The notes under the pieces were generated by a model, which saw nothing but the letters and a program-made list of their open reading frames with translations, did no database searches and had not been told where the DNA came from. Shown here in pieces: positions 7,867 to 16,831 of a DNA stretch of 64,000 nucleotides. Source of the stretch: JAISFI01 sp031552335. GTDB taxonomy: Bacteria; Bacteroidota; Bacteroidia; Bacteroidales; Azobacteroidaceae. A program made the position numbers and the translations under genes. The stretch is from contig JAVBMQ010000070.1 in the NCBI GenBank assembly GCA_031552335.1, positions 29,402 through 93,401 on the forward strand, read 5' to 3'. Each line of letters begins with the position of its first letter. Position 1 is the first letter of the stretch.

Positions 7867-9087
7867 TTAATTCTTAACTTTCTGAAGCCTCTGCAACAAA
7901 GTCGGATGTGAATAATGCCAAAACACATACCAGGGATGCGGAGTCAGGTTACTCAACGATTTCACCGATATTTTTTTAAGTGCATCCCCTAAATTTTCTC
8001 CTAAACCAAAACTTGCCGCATAAGCATCTGCCTGGTATTCATTTTTTCGGGAAATAATATTAAAAAGCAAACCTGTTACCTCAGAAATAGGGGTAAAAAG
8101 TAAAGAAAAACCGATCAGTCCGATATGGAAAGATGGTATATCCGTTCCTAAAGCCTTACTTAATTCGGGATTGTCAAGAAACAAAGACAAAACAAACAAC
8201 ATGATTCCTGTCGATAAAATGGACATAATCAAACCCTGTACTGTATGCTTTTTCTTATAATGTCCGATCTCGTGCGCCAGAACAGCCACAATTTCTTCCG
8301 TACTCAGATCCTGTATCAAGGTATCATAAAGTACCACCCGTTTTTTCCGCCCTAATCCACTGAAATAAGCATTCGCTTTGCTGCTACGTTTGGATCCATC
8401 AATCACATAAATATTACGAAGCTGAAAACCGGCTTTCTGACTGAAACTTTCAATTTCAGTGCGCAATTCTCCTTCCTGCAAAGGCGTTTGTTTATTAAAT
8501 AAAGGAACAATCCATTCGGAATAAAACATATTCATCAGAATGGAAAACGCAGTAATAACACCCCAGGCGAATAGCCAGAACCATTCTCCTGCATATTGAT
8601 ATATATACAGGATAGCTGCCATAATCAATCCGCCAATAACCGCTGATAATAATAGTCCCTTGATCGCATCTGTAACAAAAAGTTTAGGTGTAGATTTATT
8701 AAAACCAAATTTTTCTTCAATCACAAAAGTATCATACCATGAAAACGGAATACTGATCAATGTATTGGCCAGCATCAAGATACCAAAGAAAAGCAAAGGT
8801 AAAAAAATATAGTTTTCGGTTATCCGGCGAACCATGCCATCCAGCCAGCCAAATCCCCCCAAACACAACATGCATAATATTACTATGAAAGAAAATGTCG
8901 ATGAAAACAGTCCAAAACGACTATTTTCCTTAGAATAAGCCTGTTGCCGGGCATATTCATCTTCATTATAAATTCCTTTTAATTTTTCCGGCAAAACAGG
9001 ATTGGTTGCTTTCCGGTTCAGATAATTGAGATATTGTTCCCAGATAAAATCCAGTACAACAATAGTAATAATCAGATATAAAAACAT
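7867..9087 (-). CDS. M48 family (Ste24-like) membrane zinc metalloprotease
   Basis: Integral membrane peptidase of the CAAX-protease-1/Ste24 type. The zinc motif is HEIGHYKKKH (about residue 280), with the downstream zinc-ligand segment ISRKNEYQADAYA and several hydrophobic helices (near residues 1-15, 65-90, 105-125, 155-180, 180-200, 295-315, 335-355). The enzyme presumably clears misfolded or damaged membrane proteins. I chose the ATG at 9087 (MFLYLIITIVV), giving 406 residues, the normal family length. A longer reading to 9189 would translate a heptad repeat (NSKFRIQNSKF) and is rejected. Confidence 0.9.
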   Translation of the reverse strand: MFLYLIITIVVLDFIWEQYLNYLNRKATNPVLPEKLKGIYNEDEYARQQAYSKENSRFGLFSSTFSFIVILCMLCLGGFGWLDGMVRRITENYIFLPLLFFGILMLANTLISIPFSWYDTFVIEEKFGFNKSTPKLFVTDAIKGLLLSAVIGGLIMAAILYIYQYAGEWFWLFAWGVITAFSILMNMFYSEWIVPLFNKQTPLQEGELRTEIESFSQKAGFQLRNIYVIDGSKRSSKANAYFSGLGRKKRVVLYDTLIQDLSTEEIVAVLAHEIGHYKKKHTVQGLIMSILSTGIMLFVLSLFLDNPELSKALGTDIPSFHIGLIGFSLLFTPISEVTGLLFNIISRKNEYQADAYAASFGLGENLGDALKKISVKSLSNLTPHPWYVFWHYSHPTLLQRLQKVKN

Positions 9088-9093
9088 AAATGC

Positions 9094-9126
9094 AAATTTT
9101 GAATTTTGAATTCTAAATTTTGAATT
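9094..9126. repeat. Heptad array, TTTTGAA type, single arm
   Basis: TTTTGAA, TTTTGAA, TTCTAAA, TTTTGAA in the 5' flank of the M48 gene. No inverted partner arm is found nearby, unlike most other copies in the window. Confidence 0.65.
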
Positions 9127-9222
9127 ACAATAAGTGCTCAAAGGTAATAAATTTACTGCTTTCAGGAACATACATCCAAAAATAATCATTATATTTACAC
9201 GGAAATTTTAATTTTTAGATTC

Positions 9223-11397
9223 ATGCAACAAGATAACCCGGAACTGAAACTAGCTGCAGATTTTATCCAATTTACCGGAAAAAACATTTTTCTTACGGGA
9301 AAAGCAGGTACCGGAAAAACGACCTTTCTTCGGAGTTTGAAAGAAAAATCTCCCAAAAGAATGATTGTTGTCGCTCCTACGGGTGTTGCTGCAATCAATG
9401 CCGGAGGAGTAACTATACATTCTTTTTTTCAACTTCCCTTTGGTCCATATATCCCTGATTATCAAAAAACAAGTGGAGATGGATTTCAAGTAAATCGTTT
9501 CAGCAAAGAAAAAATCAATATCATCAAAAGTCTGGATCTTTTGGTTATAGATGAAATCAGTATGGTCCGGGCCGATTTATTGGATGGTGTAGATGCCATC
9601 TTACGACGCTTTCGTGACCGTTATAAACCTTTCGGAGGGGCACAACTCTTGATGATCGGAGATTTACAACAACTTTCTCCGGTAGTAAAAGACGATGAAT
9701 GGAGTCTCTTATTACCACATTATGATACTCCCTATTTTTTCAGCAGTAAAGCACTGAAAGAAACCGATTATGTGGGCATTGAATTAAAAACAGTATACAG
9801 ACAAGGAGATGAAACTTTCATCAGTTTACTGAACAAAATCAGAGAAAACCGGATAGACAAAAATGCACTTGCTTTGTTAAACAAGCGCTATATTCCTGAA
9901 TTCTTTCACCAAAACAAGGAAGGGTATATCACGCTGACCACACACAACTATCAGGCTCAGCAATTAAATTCGGTCAAACTGAACCAATTGAATACACCTG
10001 CTCATACTTTTGCAGCAAAAATTGACGGCGAATTTTCTGAATACTCCTATCCTACCGATTTTCAATTAATGTTGAAAGAAGGAGCACAAGTAATGTTTGT
10101 CAGAAATGATATTTCTCCGGAAAAGCTATTTTATAATGGAAAAATAGGGAAAATAACTGCCATCCGACAGGATAAAATACAAGTATTATGTGAAGGAGAA
10201 CGGGACCCAATCCTTGTAGAACCTGTTTCCTGGGAAAATATCAAATATGAAATTAATGAAGAAACCAAAGAAATCAGGGAAACAAAAATAGGTACTTTCA
10301 CACAGTACCCGCTAAAAACAGCCTGGGCAATCACCATACACAAAAGTCAGGGTTTGACTTTTGAACATGCTATCATAGATGCCAAAGCTTCATTTGCACA
10401 CGGACAGGTATATGTTGCCTTAAGTCGCTGTAAATCATTGGAAGGAATGGTACTAACCACTCCATTATCCGAAAGAAGCATTATCAATGATCAGACAGTT
10501 AAACAATTTACCGATGGAATCGAAGAAAATTTTCCATCAGAAGAAGTTTTCCTGCATGCCCGGCTGGAATATCAATTTCAGTTATTACTTGATTTGTTTG
10601 ATTTTCTGAGCATTCAAAAATGGATTTACCAGAGTCTCAAATTATATAATGACAACCCGGGTGCAATTCCATCTTCTGCCGGTAATCTGTTAGACAAAAT
10701 ATTGACCGTTTTCAGAACAGATGTCGTTAGTGTTGCCGAAAAGTTTAAAATCCAGATCCAAAACCTGGCATCCACAGATATTGAAAAAAATAGTACTTTA
10801 CAGGAAAGGGTAAAAAAAGGAAGCATTTATTTTCTGGAGAAACTACAGTCTATTGTAAATGATGAAATAGAGAACCTTTCCATAGAAATAGATAATAATC
10901 AAGTAAAAAAATCCTGGAATGATTATTATCAAAAACTTAAACTGGAACTGGAAGTTAAAATAGCATGTCTGATTGCATCCTTAGAGGGTTTCATGGTGAA
11001 ACAGTATTTGAGCGCCCGGGCAAAAGCCATGTTGACAGAGCCTAAAAAGCCAGTAAAAACGAAACGGGACTCTAGCCCCAAATCGACATCTCCAACCCCA
11101 AGCTCTACCTCCGTATCAAATATTATTTTACATCCGGAACTTTTCAATACTTTAAGAAAATGGAGAACAGAAAAAGCTGCCGAACAAGGAATGCCAGCTT
11201 ATATTATCCTGCAACAGAAAACTTTATATGATTTATTGGAAAAACTACCGGTTAATTACAAAGAATTGGCAGAAGTTAACGGGTTCGGGCAAAAGAAACT
11301 GAAACAATATGGAAAAGAAGTATTGGAGATGATACGGGAATTCCGTTTGAAAAAAGGGATGTCAGTTCCAATGGAGAATAAAGAAATTGATTTTTAA
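9223..11397 (+). CDS. PIF1/RecD-like DNA helicase with C-terminal HRDC domain
   Basis: Superfamily 1 helicase of 724 residues. Residues about 1-200 carry Walker A GKAGTGKTTF, the APTGVAAINAGG motif and Walker B LVIDEISM, as in PIF1. Around residues 355-430, the TAWAITIHKSQGLTFEHAIID and GQVYVALSRCKSLEGM motifs match the UvrD_C_2/RecD C-terminal helicase motifs. Residues about 635-710 (HPELFNTLRKWRTEKAAEQ to LAEVNGFGQKKLKQYG) form an HRDC nucleic-acid-binding domain. A low-complexity Ser/Thr/Pro/Lys linker precedes HRDC. It likely acts in DNA repair or replication-fork processing. Divergent from the M48 gene. Confidence 0.92.
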   Translation: MQQDNPELKLAADFIQFTGKNIFLTGKAGTGKTTFLRSLKEKSPKRMIVVAPTGVAAINAGGVTIHSFFQLPFGPYIPDYQKTSGDGFQVNRFSKEKINIIKSLDLLVIDEISMVRADLLDGVDAILRRFRDRYKPFGGAQLLMIGDLQQLSPVVKDDEWSLLLPHYDTPYFFSSKALKETDYVGIELKTVYRQGDETFISLLNKIRENRIDKNALALLNKRYIPEFFHQNKEGYITLTTHNYQAQQLNSVKLNQLNTPAHTFAAKIDGEFSEYSYPTDFQLMLKEGAQVMFVRNDISPEKLFYNGKIGKITAIRQDKIQVLCEGERDPILVEPVSWENIKYEINEETKEIRETKIGTFTQYPLKTAWAITIHKSQGLTFEHAIIDAKASFAHGQVYVALSRCKSLEGMVLTTPLSERSIINDQTVKQFTDGIEENFPSEEVFLHARLEYQFQLLLDLFDFLSIQKWIYQSLKLYNDNPGAIPSSAGNLLDKILTVFRTDVVSVAEKFKIQIQNLASTDIEKNSTLQERVKKGSIYFLEKLQSIVNDEIENLSIEIDNNQVKKSWNDYYQKLKLELEVKIACLIASLEGFMVKQYLSARAKAMLTEPKKPVKTKRDSSPKSTSPTPSSTSVSNIILHPELFNTLRKWRTEKAAEQGMPAYIILQQKTLYDLLEKLPVNYKELAEVNGFGQKKLKQYGKEVLEMIREFRLKKGMSVPMENKEIDF

Positions 11398-11462
11398 GTC
11401 TTTATGTTTGTAGTCTGAATTGACATATTAGTTACTCATTAACGTGTTTTTACCAGCAATAT

Positions 11463-11495
11463 TTTGGATATTGTGATGAAGAATATGTACCTTTG
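11463..11495 (+). promoter_or_regulatory. Promoter of the toxin-antitoxin pair
   Basis: TTTG (11463-11466) and TACCTTTG (11488-11495) with a 21-base spacer fit the Bacteroidetes -33/-7 pattern, 27 bases before the antitoxin start. Confidence 0.65.
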
Positions 11496-11522
11496 TGTAT
11501 GTATAAATGTAAAAAAGAGAAT

Positions 11523-11735
11523 ATGCAAACAATAAATGTTGAAATATTAAATCCAAAAGCTAAAAAATTACTGAAAGACTTGGCTGATCTGAATTTGATA
11601 AGTATCAAGCCGGATTCAGGTATCAGAACACTGCTGACCAAACTTCGGAAAAATGAAACAGAAGTTCCTTCTTTGGAAGAAATAACAAAAAAAGTTGAAG
11701 AAGTAAGGCGTGCAAGATATGAGCAAAAGCCATAA
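11523..11735 (+). CDS. Putative antitoxin partner of PIN toxin
   Basis: A 70-residue protein (MQTINVEILNPKAKKLLKDL) directly upstream of and overlapping a PIN toxin gene by 17 bases. Proteins with this kind of start, NPKAKKLLKDLADLNLI, are found as antitoxins beside PIN toxins; I infer the role from position and size. The C-terminal half is charged (EVPSLEEITKKVEEVRRARYEQKP), as expected for the part that folds on the toxin. The ATG at 11523 is preferred over an in-frame ATG at 11493, which lies too close to the promoter. Confidence 0.7.
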   Translation: MQTINVEILNPKAKKLLKDLADLNLISIKPDSGIRTLLTKLRKNETEVPSLEEITKKVEEVRRARYEQKP

Positions 11736-12132
11736 AATAGTCATTGACACAAATCTGTGGATTAGTTTCTTACCGACAGGAAAGTTTGATTTTATTGATC
11801 ACCTTTTGGAAAACGGGAATATCAAATTGGTCTTTTCTGAAGAGCTTTTATTGGAATTTATTGAGGTTTCTGAACGACCTAAATTTAGAAAATTCTTTTC
11901 TTTAGATGATTTGAAAGAAATCCTTCAAACAATAGAACAATATGCTATTTATATATCGGTCACCTCAACAACAACTGATTGTAGAGATAAAAAAGACAAT
12001 TTTCTTCTATCATTGGCTAAAGATAGTAATGCAGATTACCTAATTACCGGAGATAAAGATTTGTTGGTATTAAAGAGCTTTGAAAAGACAAAAATAACAA
12101 CAATTACAGAATATTTATTAACAGTAAGATAG
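11719..12132 (+). CDS. PIN domain toxin (putative ribonuclease)
   Basis: A 137-residue PIN domain protein of the PIN_3/COG1569 type. The acidic active-site residues are present: Asp in VIDTNLW, Glu in ELLLEFIE, Asp in CRDKKDNF and Asp in ITGDKDLL. Such toxins cleave RNA when freed from the antitoxin. I chose the ATG at 11719 (MSKSHKIVIDTN); a GTG nine bases upstream is possible. The pair sits alone between the helicase gene and a convergent hydrolase gene, which suggests local insertion, although no repeats or integrase are seen. Confidence 0.85.
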   Translation: MSKSHKIVIDTNLWISFLPTGKFDFIDHLLENGNIKLVFSEELLLEFIEVSERPKFRKFFSLDDLKEILQTIEQYAIYISVTSTTTDCRDKKDNFLLSLAKDSNADYLITGDKDLLVLKSFEKTKITTITEYLLTVR

Positions 12133-12141
12133 CTACAGGAT

Positions 12142-12900
12142 TTACAAATCTATTTCCAACCCATCATACGAGATAAAAACATTTTCAGGCATTTGTTTTT
12201 CCATCTCTGCGTGTAGTCCGAAATGATGACTCATATGTATGAGATAGGTCCGTTTGGCTTTGATCTTTTGTATCTGGACAAATGCTTCCTGCAAATTTTG
12301 ATGAGAAATATGCTCTTTTTCCCGGAGGGCATCCATAACCAACACATCCAGATTTTGTAATTTTTCATATTCTTCATCAGAAATCACCTTAAAATCAGTC
12401 AGATATGCAAAATTACCGATGCGATAGCCAAGAATCGGCAAACAACCATGTATGACACGGATGGGTGTTATCAAAATATCCTCTATATAAAAAGGTTTCT
12501 CCGGATCTACATTATTCAAACGAAGCTCAGGAACCCCAGGATACTTGTGTTCTTTAAAAGCATACGGAATACGGCTTTTAATAGCATCCGCCACATACGT
12601 TTCTGCATAAATATTCATTTTCGTATTTTTGCAAAATGGGCGTAGATCATCAATTCCGCCGACATGATCATAATGTTCATGCGAAATCAATACTGCGGCC
12701 AATTGCGAAGTTTTGGACTGTAACATTTGCATACGAAAATCCGGCCCACAATCCAATAATATATTTTTTCCGTAAACCTCTAACAAAACAGAAGTTCTCC
12801 AACGAAAATCACGTGGATCAGAAGAAGTACATACCCTACACTGGCAACCTATTTCAGGATTGCCGGTAGAAGTGCCTGTACCTAAAAATTTTATTTTCAT
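12142..12900 (-). CDS. Metallo-beta-lactamase-fold hydrolase (PhnP-like)
   Basis: Binuclear metal hydrolase of 252 residues. Motifs are FLGTGTSTGNPEIGCQC at the N-terminus, SHEHYDHVGGIDDLRPF (HxHxDH, about residue 75), the later Asp in YLTDFKVI and His in LIHMSHHFGLH. This resembles the PhnP/YycJ-like phosphodiesterase branch, in which cyclic phosphate or RNA-type substrates are known; the substrate here is not determined. The start at 12900 (MKIKFLGTG) is preferred over one 48 bases upstream. Confidence 0.85.
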   Translation of the reverse strand: MKIKFLGTGTSTGNPEIGCQCRVCTSSDPRDFRWRTSVLLEVYGKNILLDCGPDFRMQMLQSKTSQLAAVLISHEHYDHVGGIDDLRPFCKNTKMNIYAETYVADAIKSRIPYAFKEHKYPGVPELRLNNVDPEKPFYIEDILITPIRVIHGCLPILGYRIGNFAYLTDFKVISDEEYEKLQNLDVLVMDALREKEHISHQNLQEAFVQIQKIKAKRTYLIHMSHHFGLHAEMEKQMPENVFISYDGLEIDL

Positions 12901-12914
12901 TTGAAAGAAACAAA

Positions 12915-12971
12915 ACAATTGATAATTCTTGGTAAAACCAAGCCGCAAAGCCGAGCGGACAATTGATAATT
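12915..12971. repeat. Heptad words as 13-bp direct repeat around a GC-richer hairpin
   Basis: ACAATTGATAATT occurs at 12915-12927 and again, same orientation, at 12959-12971. The 31 bases between them start with a perfect small hairpin (CTTGGT AAA ACCAAG) and continue with GC-richer sequence. It lies between the hydrolase gene and murB. Confidence 0.6.
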
Positions 12972-13000
12972 ATATTTTTATAAGATAGAGTTAAAAATGA

Positions 13001-14011
13001 TCATGGAATGTATGTAACTTCAGGGGTGATATTGATATCAAACTTTTCCTGAACTGACTTTTTTACTTTTTCTGCCAAAGCGGCAATTTCACGTCCGGTT
13101 GCCCCCCCATGATTCACCAATACAAGCGGTTGTTTATCATGTACTGCGACATTTCCTTCGCGGTAACCTTTCAATCCACAATGATCTATCAACCAAGCAG
13201 CCGGAACTTTTACCATCTCATCAGAAACAGGAAATGAAGGAATTGTGGAATATAAATCCTTCAACTGTTGATATTTATTGATTTCAACATAAGGATTCAT
13301 AAAAAAGCTGCCTGCATTACCCAAAACCTTCGGATCCGGAAGTTTGCTTGCCCTGACTTGTATAACAGCATCCCTGAGATTCTTCAGGTTAATTTCCAAT
13401 CCGGAGAGCACATCTTTCAGATTACCATACTCAATGCTATACTGAGGATTTTTAGATAAACGGAGGGTGACATGTGTAATGATATACATCCCTTTCCATT
13501 CCTTTTTAAAGATACTTTCCCGGTATGAAAATTGACATTCCTGATTGGTTATAATCTGTTTATCACCCGTTTGCATATTGTATGCAGTCACATCAACAAG
13601 TACATCTTTGATTTCACAGCCATATGCACCGATATTCTGAACAGCAGCAGCGCCTGTTTCACCGGGAATATGAGAAAGATTCTCAATGCCACCCCAATTC
13701 TGTTCCACTGCATAAGCTACTACATCATCCCAACAAACCCCTGCTCCTACTTTCAGGCAAACAAAATCATCATTTTCATCGACAATTTCCATGCCCTGTA
13801 TCTCAGAATGCAGGATAATACCGTCATAATCCGATAAAAACAACAAATTACTTCCCCCCCCCATATGAAAAACAGGTTGAGAAAGAAAATATTCATCTGA
13901 AAGTATCTTCAATAAATCCTCTTCGGAATCATAGGAAATAAACCAACGGGTGTTTGCTTCTATTCCAAAGGTGTTGTGGGAAAGCAAAGGATAGTTTTCT
14001 TGTATATTCAT
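13001..14011 (-). CDS. murB: UDP-N-acetylenolpyruvoylglucosamine reductase
   Basis: FAD enzyme that reduces UDP-GlcNAc-enolpyruvate to UDP-MurNAc in peptidoglycan synthesis. The 336-residue protein has the FAD-binding GGGSNLLFL motif (about residue 51), IPGETGAAAVQNIGAYG, the YRESIFK motif (Tyr/Arg of the type I enzyme) and NAGSFFMNP with the catalytic Ser. Length and layout match type I MurB. It is flanked on both sides by heptad repeats. Confidence 0.96.
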   Translation of the reverse strand: MNIQENYPLLSHNTFGIEANTRWFISYDSEEDLLKILSDEYFLSQPVFHMGGGSNLLFLSDYDGIILHSEIQGMEIVDENDDFVCLKVGAGVCWDDVVAYAVEQNWGGIENLSHIPGETGAAAVQNIGAYGCEIKDVLVDVTAYNMQTGDKQIITNQECQFSYRESIFKKEWKGMYIITHVTLRLSKNPQYSIEYGNLKDVLSGLEINLKNLRDAVIQVRASKLPDPKVLGNAGSFFMNPYVEINKYQQLKDLYSTIPSFPVSDEMVKVPAAWLIDHCGLKGYREGNVAVHDKQPLVLVNHGGATGREIAALAEKVKKSVQEKFDINITPEVTYIP

Positions 14012-14104
14012 TGAAATTTTGAATTTTGAATTTTGAATTCAGAATTCAGAATTGAAATACTTATAGATTTAATTCAAAATTCAGAATTCAAAATTCAAAA
14101 TTTC
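14012..14104. repeat. Heptad inverted-repeat element, TTTTGAA/TTCAGAA type
   Basis: The left arm contains TTTTGAA three times followed by TTCAGAA twice; the right arm, read on the minus strand, has TTTTGAA twice, TTCTGAA, TTTTGAA. The loop is about 20 bases. The element fills the whole space between the SPOR gene stop and the murB start. Confidence 0.75.
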
Positions 14105-14105
14105 T

Positions 14106-14573
14106 TTAGTATTGTTGTTCCAACAACCAGGCATCCTCAAAAGCCGGTGCGTATTTCATTTTTATTTGATCACGTTTTGCTGCTGCATCATCTTTGCTGT
14201 CATATGAAGCAACAATAACACGATACATACCGGCTTCATTTTGAGCAAGGATCACATTAAATCCATCACCTTCCATACGTTCTTTCAAAGAAAGTGCATT
14301 GGTTTTATTCTGAAAACTGCCGATAACTACACTATAACGTTTCAAACCGGTACCGGCAACAGGTGTAATTTTTTCTTTTTTAACCGTAGCCTGTATACCT
14401 GTAGATGGTTTGGAAACTGGAACCGTTTCTTCTACGACTACAATTGTTTCTTCCGGTTCTTTTTCTTTCGCTTTTTCATATGCTGCTTTATATGCACTTT
14501 GTTTTGATTTACATGCTGTAAATGAACAAACTAAACACAAAGCTAATCCGAATAACCAAATTTTAGATTTCAT
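14106..14573 (-). CDS. SPOR-domain lipoprotein
   Basis: Predicted lipoprotein of 155 residues (lipobox VCSFTACKS at about residue 20) with a C-terminal SPOR domain (residues about 80-153: YSVVIGSFQNKTNALSLKERM to MYRVIVASYDSKDDAAAKRDQI). SPOR domains bind septal peptidoglycan stripped of stem peptides, so a cell-envelope or division role is likely. A lysine/glutamate-rich linker precedes the domain. The ATG at 14573 is chosen because it starts a standard lipoprotein signal; an upstream reading to 14636 would bury it. Confidence 0.88.
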   Translation of the reverse strand: MKSKIWLFGLALCLVCSFTACKSKQSAYKAAYEKAKEKEPEETIVVVEETVPVSKPSTGIQATVKKEKITPVAGTGLKRYSVVIGSFQNKTNALSLKERMEGDGFNVILAQNEAGMYRVIVASYDSKDDAAAKRDQIKMKYAPAFEDAWLLEQQY

Positions 14574-14672
14574 AAGTTCAATATTTTGTAAATATTTAAT
14601 GATACAAAAATACACAATTAATATCAAATACAACAATACAAACGAAATAAAGGTTGCATCGTTTTATATTTT

Positions 14673-15794
14673 TTATAGAACGCCTTTGGTAGAAGGCAAT
14701 TCATAGCGATAAACATCACGTTTGACAGCCATCTTGACAGCCCTGGCCAAGGCCTTGAATATGCCTTCTATCTTGTGGTGCTCGTTGCTTCCTTCCGCTC
14801 TGATATTCAGGTTCATTTTAGCAGAATCACTCAGGGATTTGAAGAAATGGAGAAACATTTCAGTAGGCATATCTCCCACTTTTTCCCTTTTGAACTCAAC
14901 ATCCCAAACCAACCACGGACGACCGCCAAAATCAAGTACTGCACTGCACAGGCAATCATCCATTGGCAATGAGAAACCATAACGTTCAATTCCTCTCTTG
15001 CTTCCTAAAGCCTGATACAAACATTCTCCCAGAGCGATGGCTGTATCTTCTATCGTATGATGCTCATCAACCTGCAAATCGCCCTTTACCTGGATGGTAA
15101 GATCCATTCCTGAATGTTTACCTATCTGTTCCAGCATATGATCAAAGAAATGCAATCCGGTAGAAATTTCTGTTTTTCCCTTTCCATCGAGATTTAAGGA
15201 AATATAGATATCTGTTTCCTTTGTTGTCCGTTGCACGGAAGCCGTACGCTCTCCGGCATAAAGATATTCTGAGATTACATCCCAATCTGTTGTATTTAAG
15301 ACTGTTGTCAGACAATGTTCTTCCAGATATTCACCGGCATCTTCTCCATCATATAACCAAATGGCTTTTGCACCGAGATTCTTGGCAAGCATAACATCTG
15401 TAATCCGGTCACCAATCACATAAGAATTGGCCAGATCATATTCTCCAGCCATATATTTCCCCATCATACCGGTTCCCGGCTTCCGGGTAGGTAAATTTTC
15501 TTCCGGAAAACTTTTGTCAATTAAAATATCATCGAATGTAATCCCTTCATTCTCAAAAGTCTTCAAAATTTTATTCTGAGCCGGCCAGAATGTATCCTCC
15601 GGGAAAGACGGGGTTCCCAATCCATCCTGATTAGTTACCATTACCAGTTCAAAATCCAGATTTTTCCGGATAAAATATAAATTCCTGAAAACTTTAGGAA
15701 AAAATTCCAGTTTTTCAAGACTATCCAACTGATAATCCTGGGGCGGTTCTATGACCAGCGTACCATCTCTGTCAATAAATAATGCTCGCTTCAT
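14673..15794 (-). CDS. hisB: Bifunctional histidinol-phosphatase / imidazoleglycerol-phosphate dehydratase
   Basis: Fusion enzyme for two histidine biosynthesis steps. Residues 1-165 are a HAD phosphatase (LFIDRDGTLV nucleophile motif, VTNQDGLG, GDRITDVMLAKN). Residues about 175-373 are the IGP dehydratase with two metal-binding motifs, HHTIEDTAIALG and HHKIEGIFKALARA. Last gene of the hisGDCB operon; its ATG overlaps the hisC stop by four bases, so translation is likely coupled. Confidence 0.97.
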   Translation of the reverse strand: MKRALFIDRDGTLVIEPPQDYQLDSLEKLEFFPKVFRNLYFIRKNLDFELVMVTNQDGLGTPSFPEDTFWPAQNKILKTFENEGITFDDILIDKSFPEENLPTRKPGTGMMGKYMAGEYDLANSYVIGDRITDVMLAKNLGAKAIWLYDGEDAGEYLEEHCLTTVLNTTDWDVISEYLYAGERTASVQRTTKETDIYISLNLDGKGKTEISTGLHFFDHMLEQIGKHSGMDLTIQVKGDLQVDEHHTIEDTAIALGECLYQALGSKRGIERYGFSLPMDDCLCSAVLDFGGRPWLVWDVEFKREKVGDMPTEMFLHFFKSLSDSAKMNLNIRAEGSNEHHKIEGIFKALARAVKMAVKRDVYRYELPSTKGVL

Positions 15795-16819
15795 ATACTT
15801 TTCAATGCATCTAATAATTCTTTGTTTTCATCAGGTGTACCCACTGTAATACGGAGGCAATTCAAACATAAGGAAATTGAATTCCTGTTGCGGACAATGA
15901 TTCCTTTATCCACCAATGAGTGATAAAGACCATTGGCATCATCCACCCGGACCAGTAAGAAATTAGCATCAGTCGGATAAATCTTATGAATCAAAGGCAA
16001 AGAAGACAATTCTTTATATAAAATATCCCTATCCTTCAGTAAAATAGATATCCATTCCTGTATATCCTGATATCTATCCAGCAATTTGATAGCATATTCC
16101 TGTGTCAATTTATTGACATTATAAGGATATTTTACTTTGTTAAAAAGTTTGATAATTTCCTTTGAGGCAAATGCCATTCCCAAACGAACAGAAGCACTTC
16201 CCCATGCTTTGGAGAATGTCTGCAGTATGATTAAATTCGGGTATTTATCCAAATCTTTCAGGAATGACGGTTGAGAAGAAAAGTCAATATATGCTTCATC
16301 AAGGATTACAATACCCGGGAACTGTTCAATGGTCCGTATAATTTCCTCTCTGTTCAGGGAATTCCCTGTCGGATTATTCGGTGAACACAAGAAAATCACT
16401 TTGGTATGATCATCTGTGGCCTGAAGCAAATGTTCCGCTTTGAAATCATAATTTTCATCCAATAACACCTGCCGGTACTCCACATGATTGATATTGGCCG
16501 CCACCTGATACATACCATAGGTAGGATCGATAGCTACAATATTATCCATTGCCGGTTCACAGAAAATACGAATCGCCAGATCAATCGGTTCATCGCTTCC
16601 CACACCCAACATAATTTTTTCCGGAGCTACAGACTTGATCGCAGCTAATTTTTCTTTCAATGCCCATTGTAAAGGATCCGGGTAGCGATTATAAGCTTCA
16701 TTATACGGATTTTCATTGGCATCTAAATAGACAGAAGCTTCTCCTTTGAATTCATCCCTTGCAGAAGAATAAGGTTTGAGATTCCATATATTTTCCCTGA
16801 CGATATTTTGCAGATTCAT
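15791..16819 (-). CDS. hisC: Histidinol-phosphate aminotransferase
   Basis: Class II PLP-dependent aminotransferase that converts imidazole-acetol phosphate to histidinol phosphate. The 342-residue protein shows SPNNPTGN (about 157-164), DEAYIDF, and the PLP lysine in FSKAWGSASVRLG (about 206). Length is normal. It is separated from hisD by 12 bases and overlaps hisB. Confidence 0.97.
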   Translation of the reverse strand: MNLQNIVRENIWNLKPYSSARDEFKGEASVYLDANENPYNEAYNRYPDPLQWALKEKLAAIKSVAPEKIMLGVGSDEPIDLAIRIFCEPAMDNIVAIDPTYGMYQVAANINHVEYRQVLLDENYDFKAEHLLQATDDHTKVIFLCSPNNPTGNSLNREEIIRTIEQFPGIVILDEAYIDFSSQPSFLKDLDKYPNLIILQTFSKAWGSASVRLGMAFASKEIIKLFNKVKYPYNVNKLTQEYAIKLLDRYQDIQEWISILLKDRDILYKELSSLPLIHKIYPTDANFLLVRVDDANGLYHSLVDKGIIVRNRNSISLCLNCLRITVGTPDENKELLDALKSI

Positions 16820-16831
16820 ATATTTAGCATT

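Noticed and set aside
9088..9189. Longer N-terminus for the M48 protease containing NSKFRIQNSKF
   Set aside because: This stretch is the translation of a heptad repeat and precedes a normal membrane-protein start (MFLYLIITIVV) that gives the usual family length.
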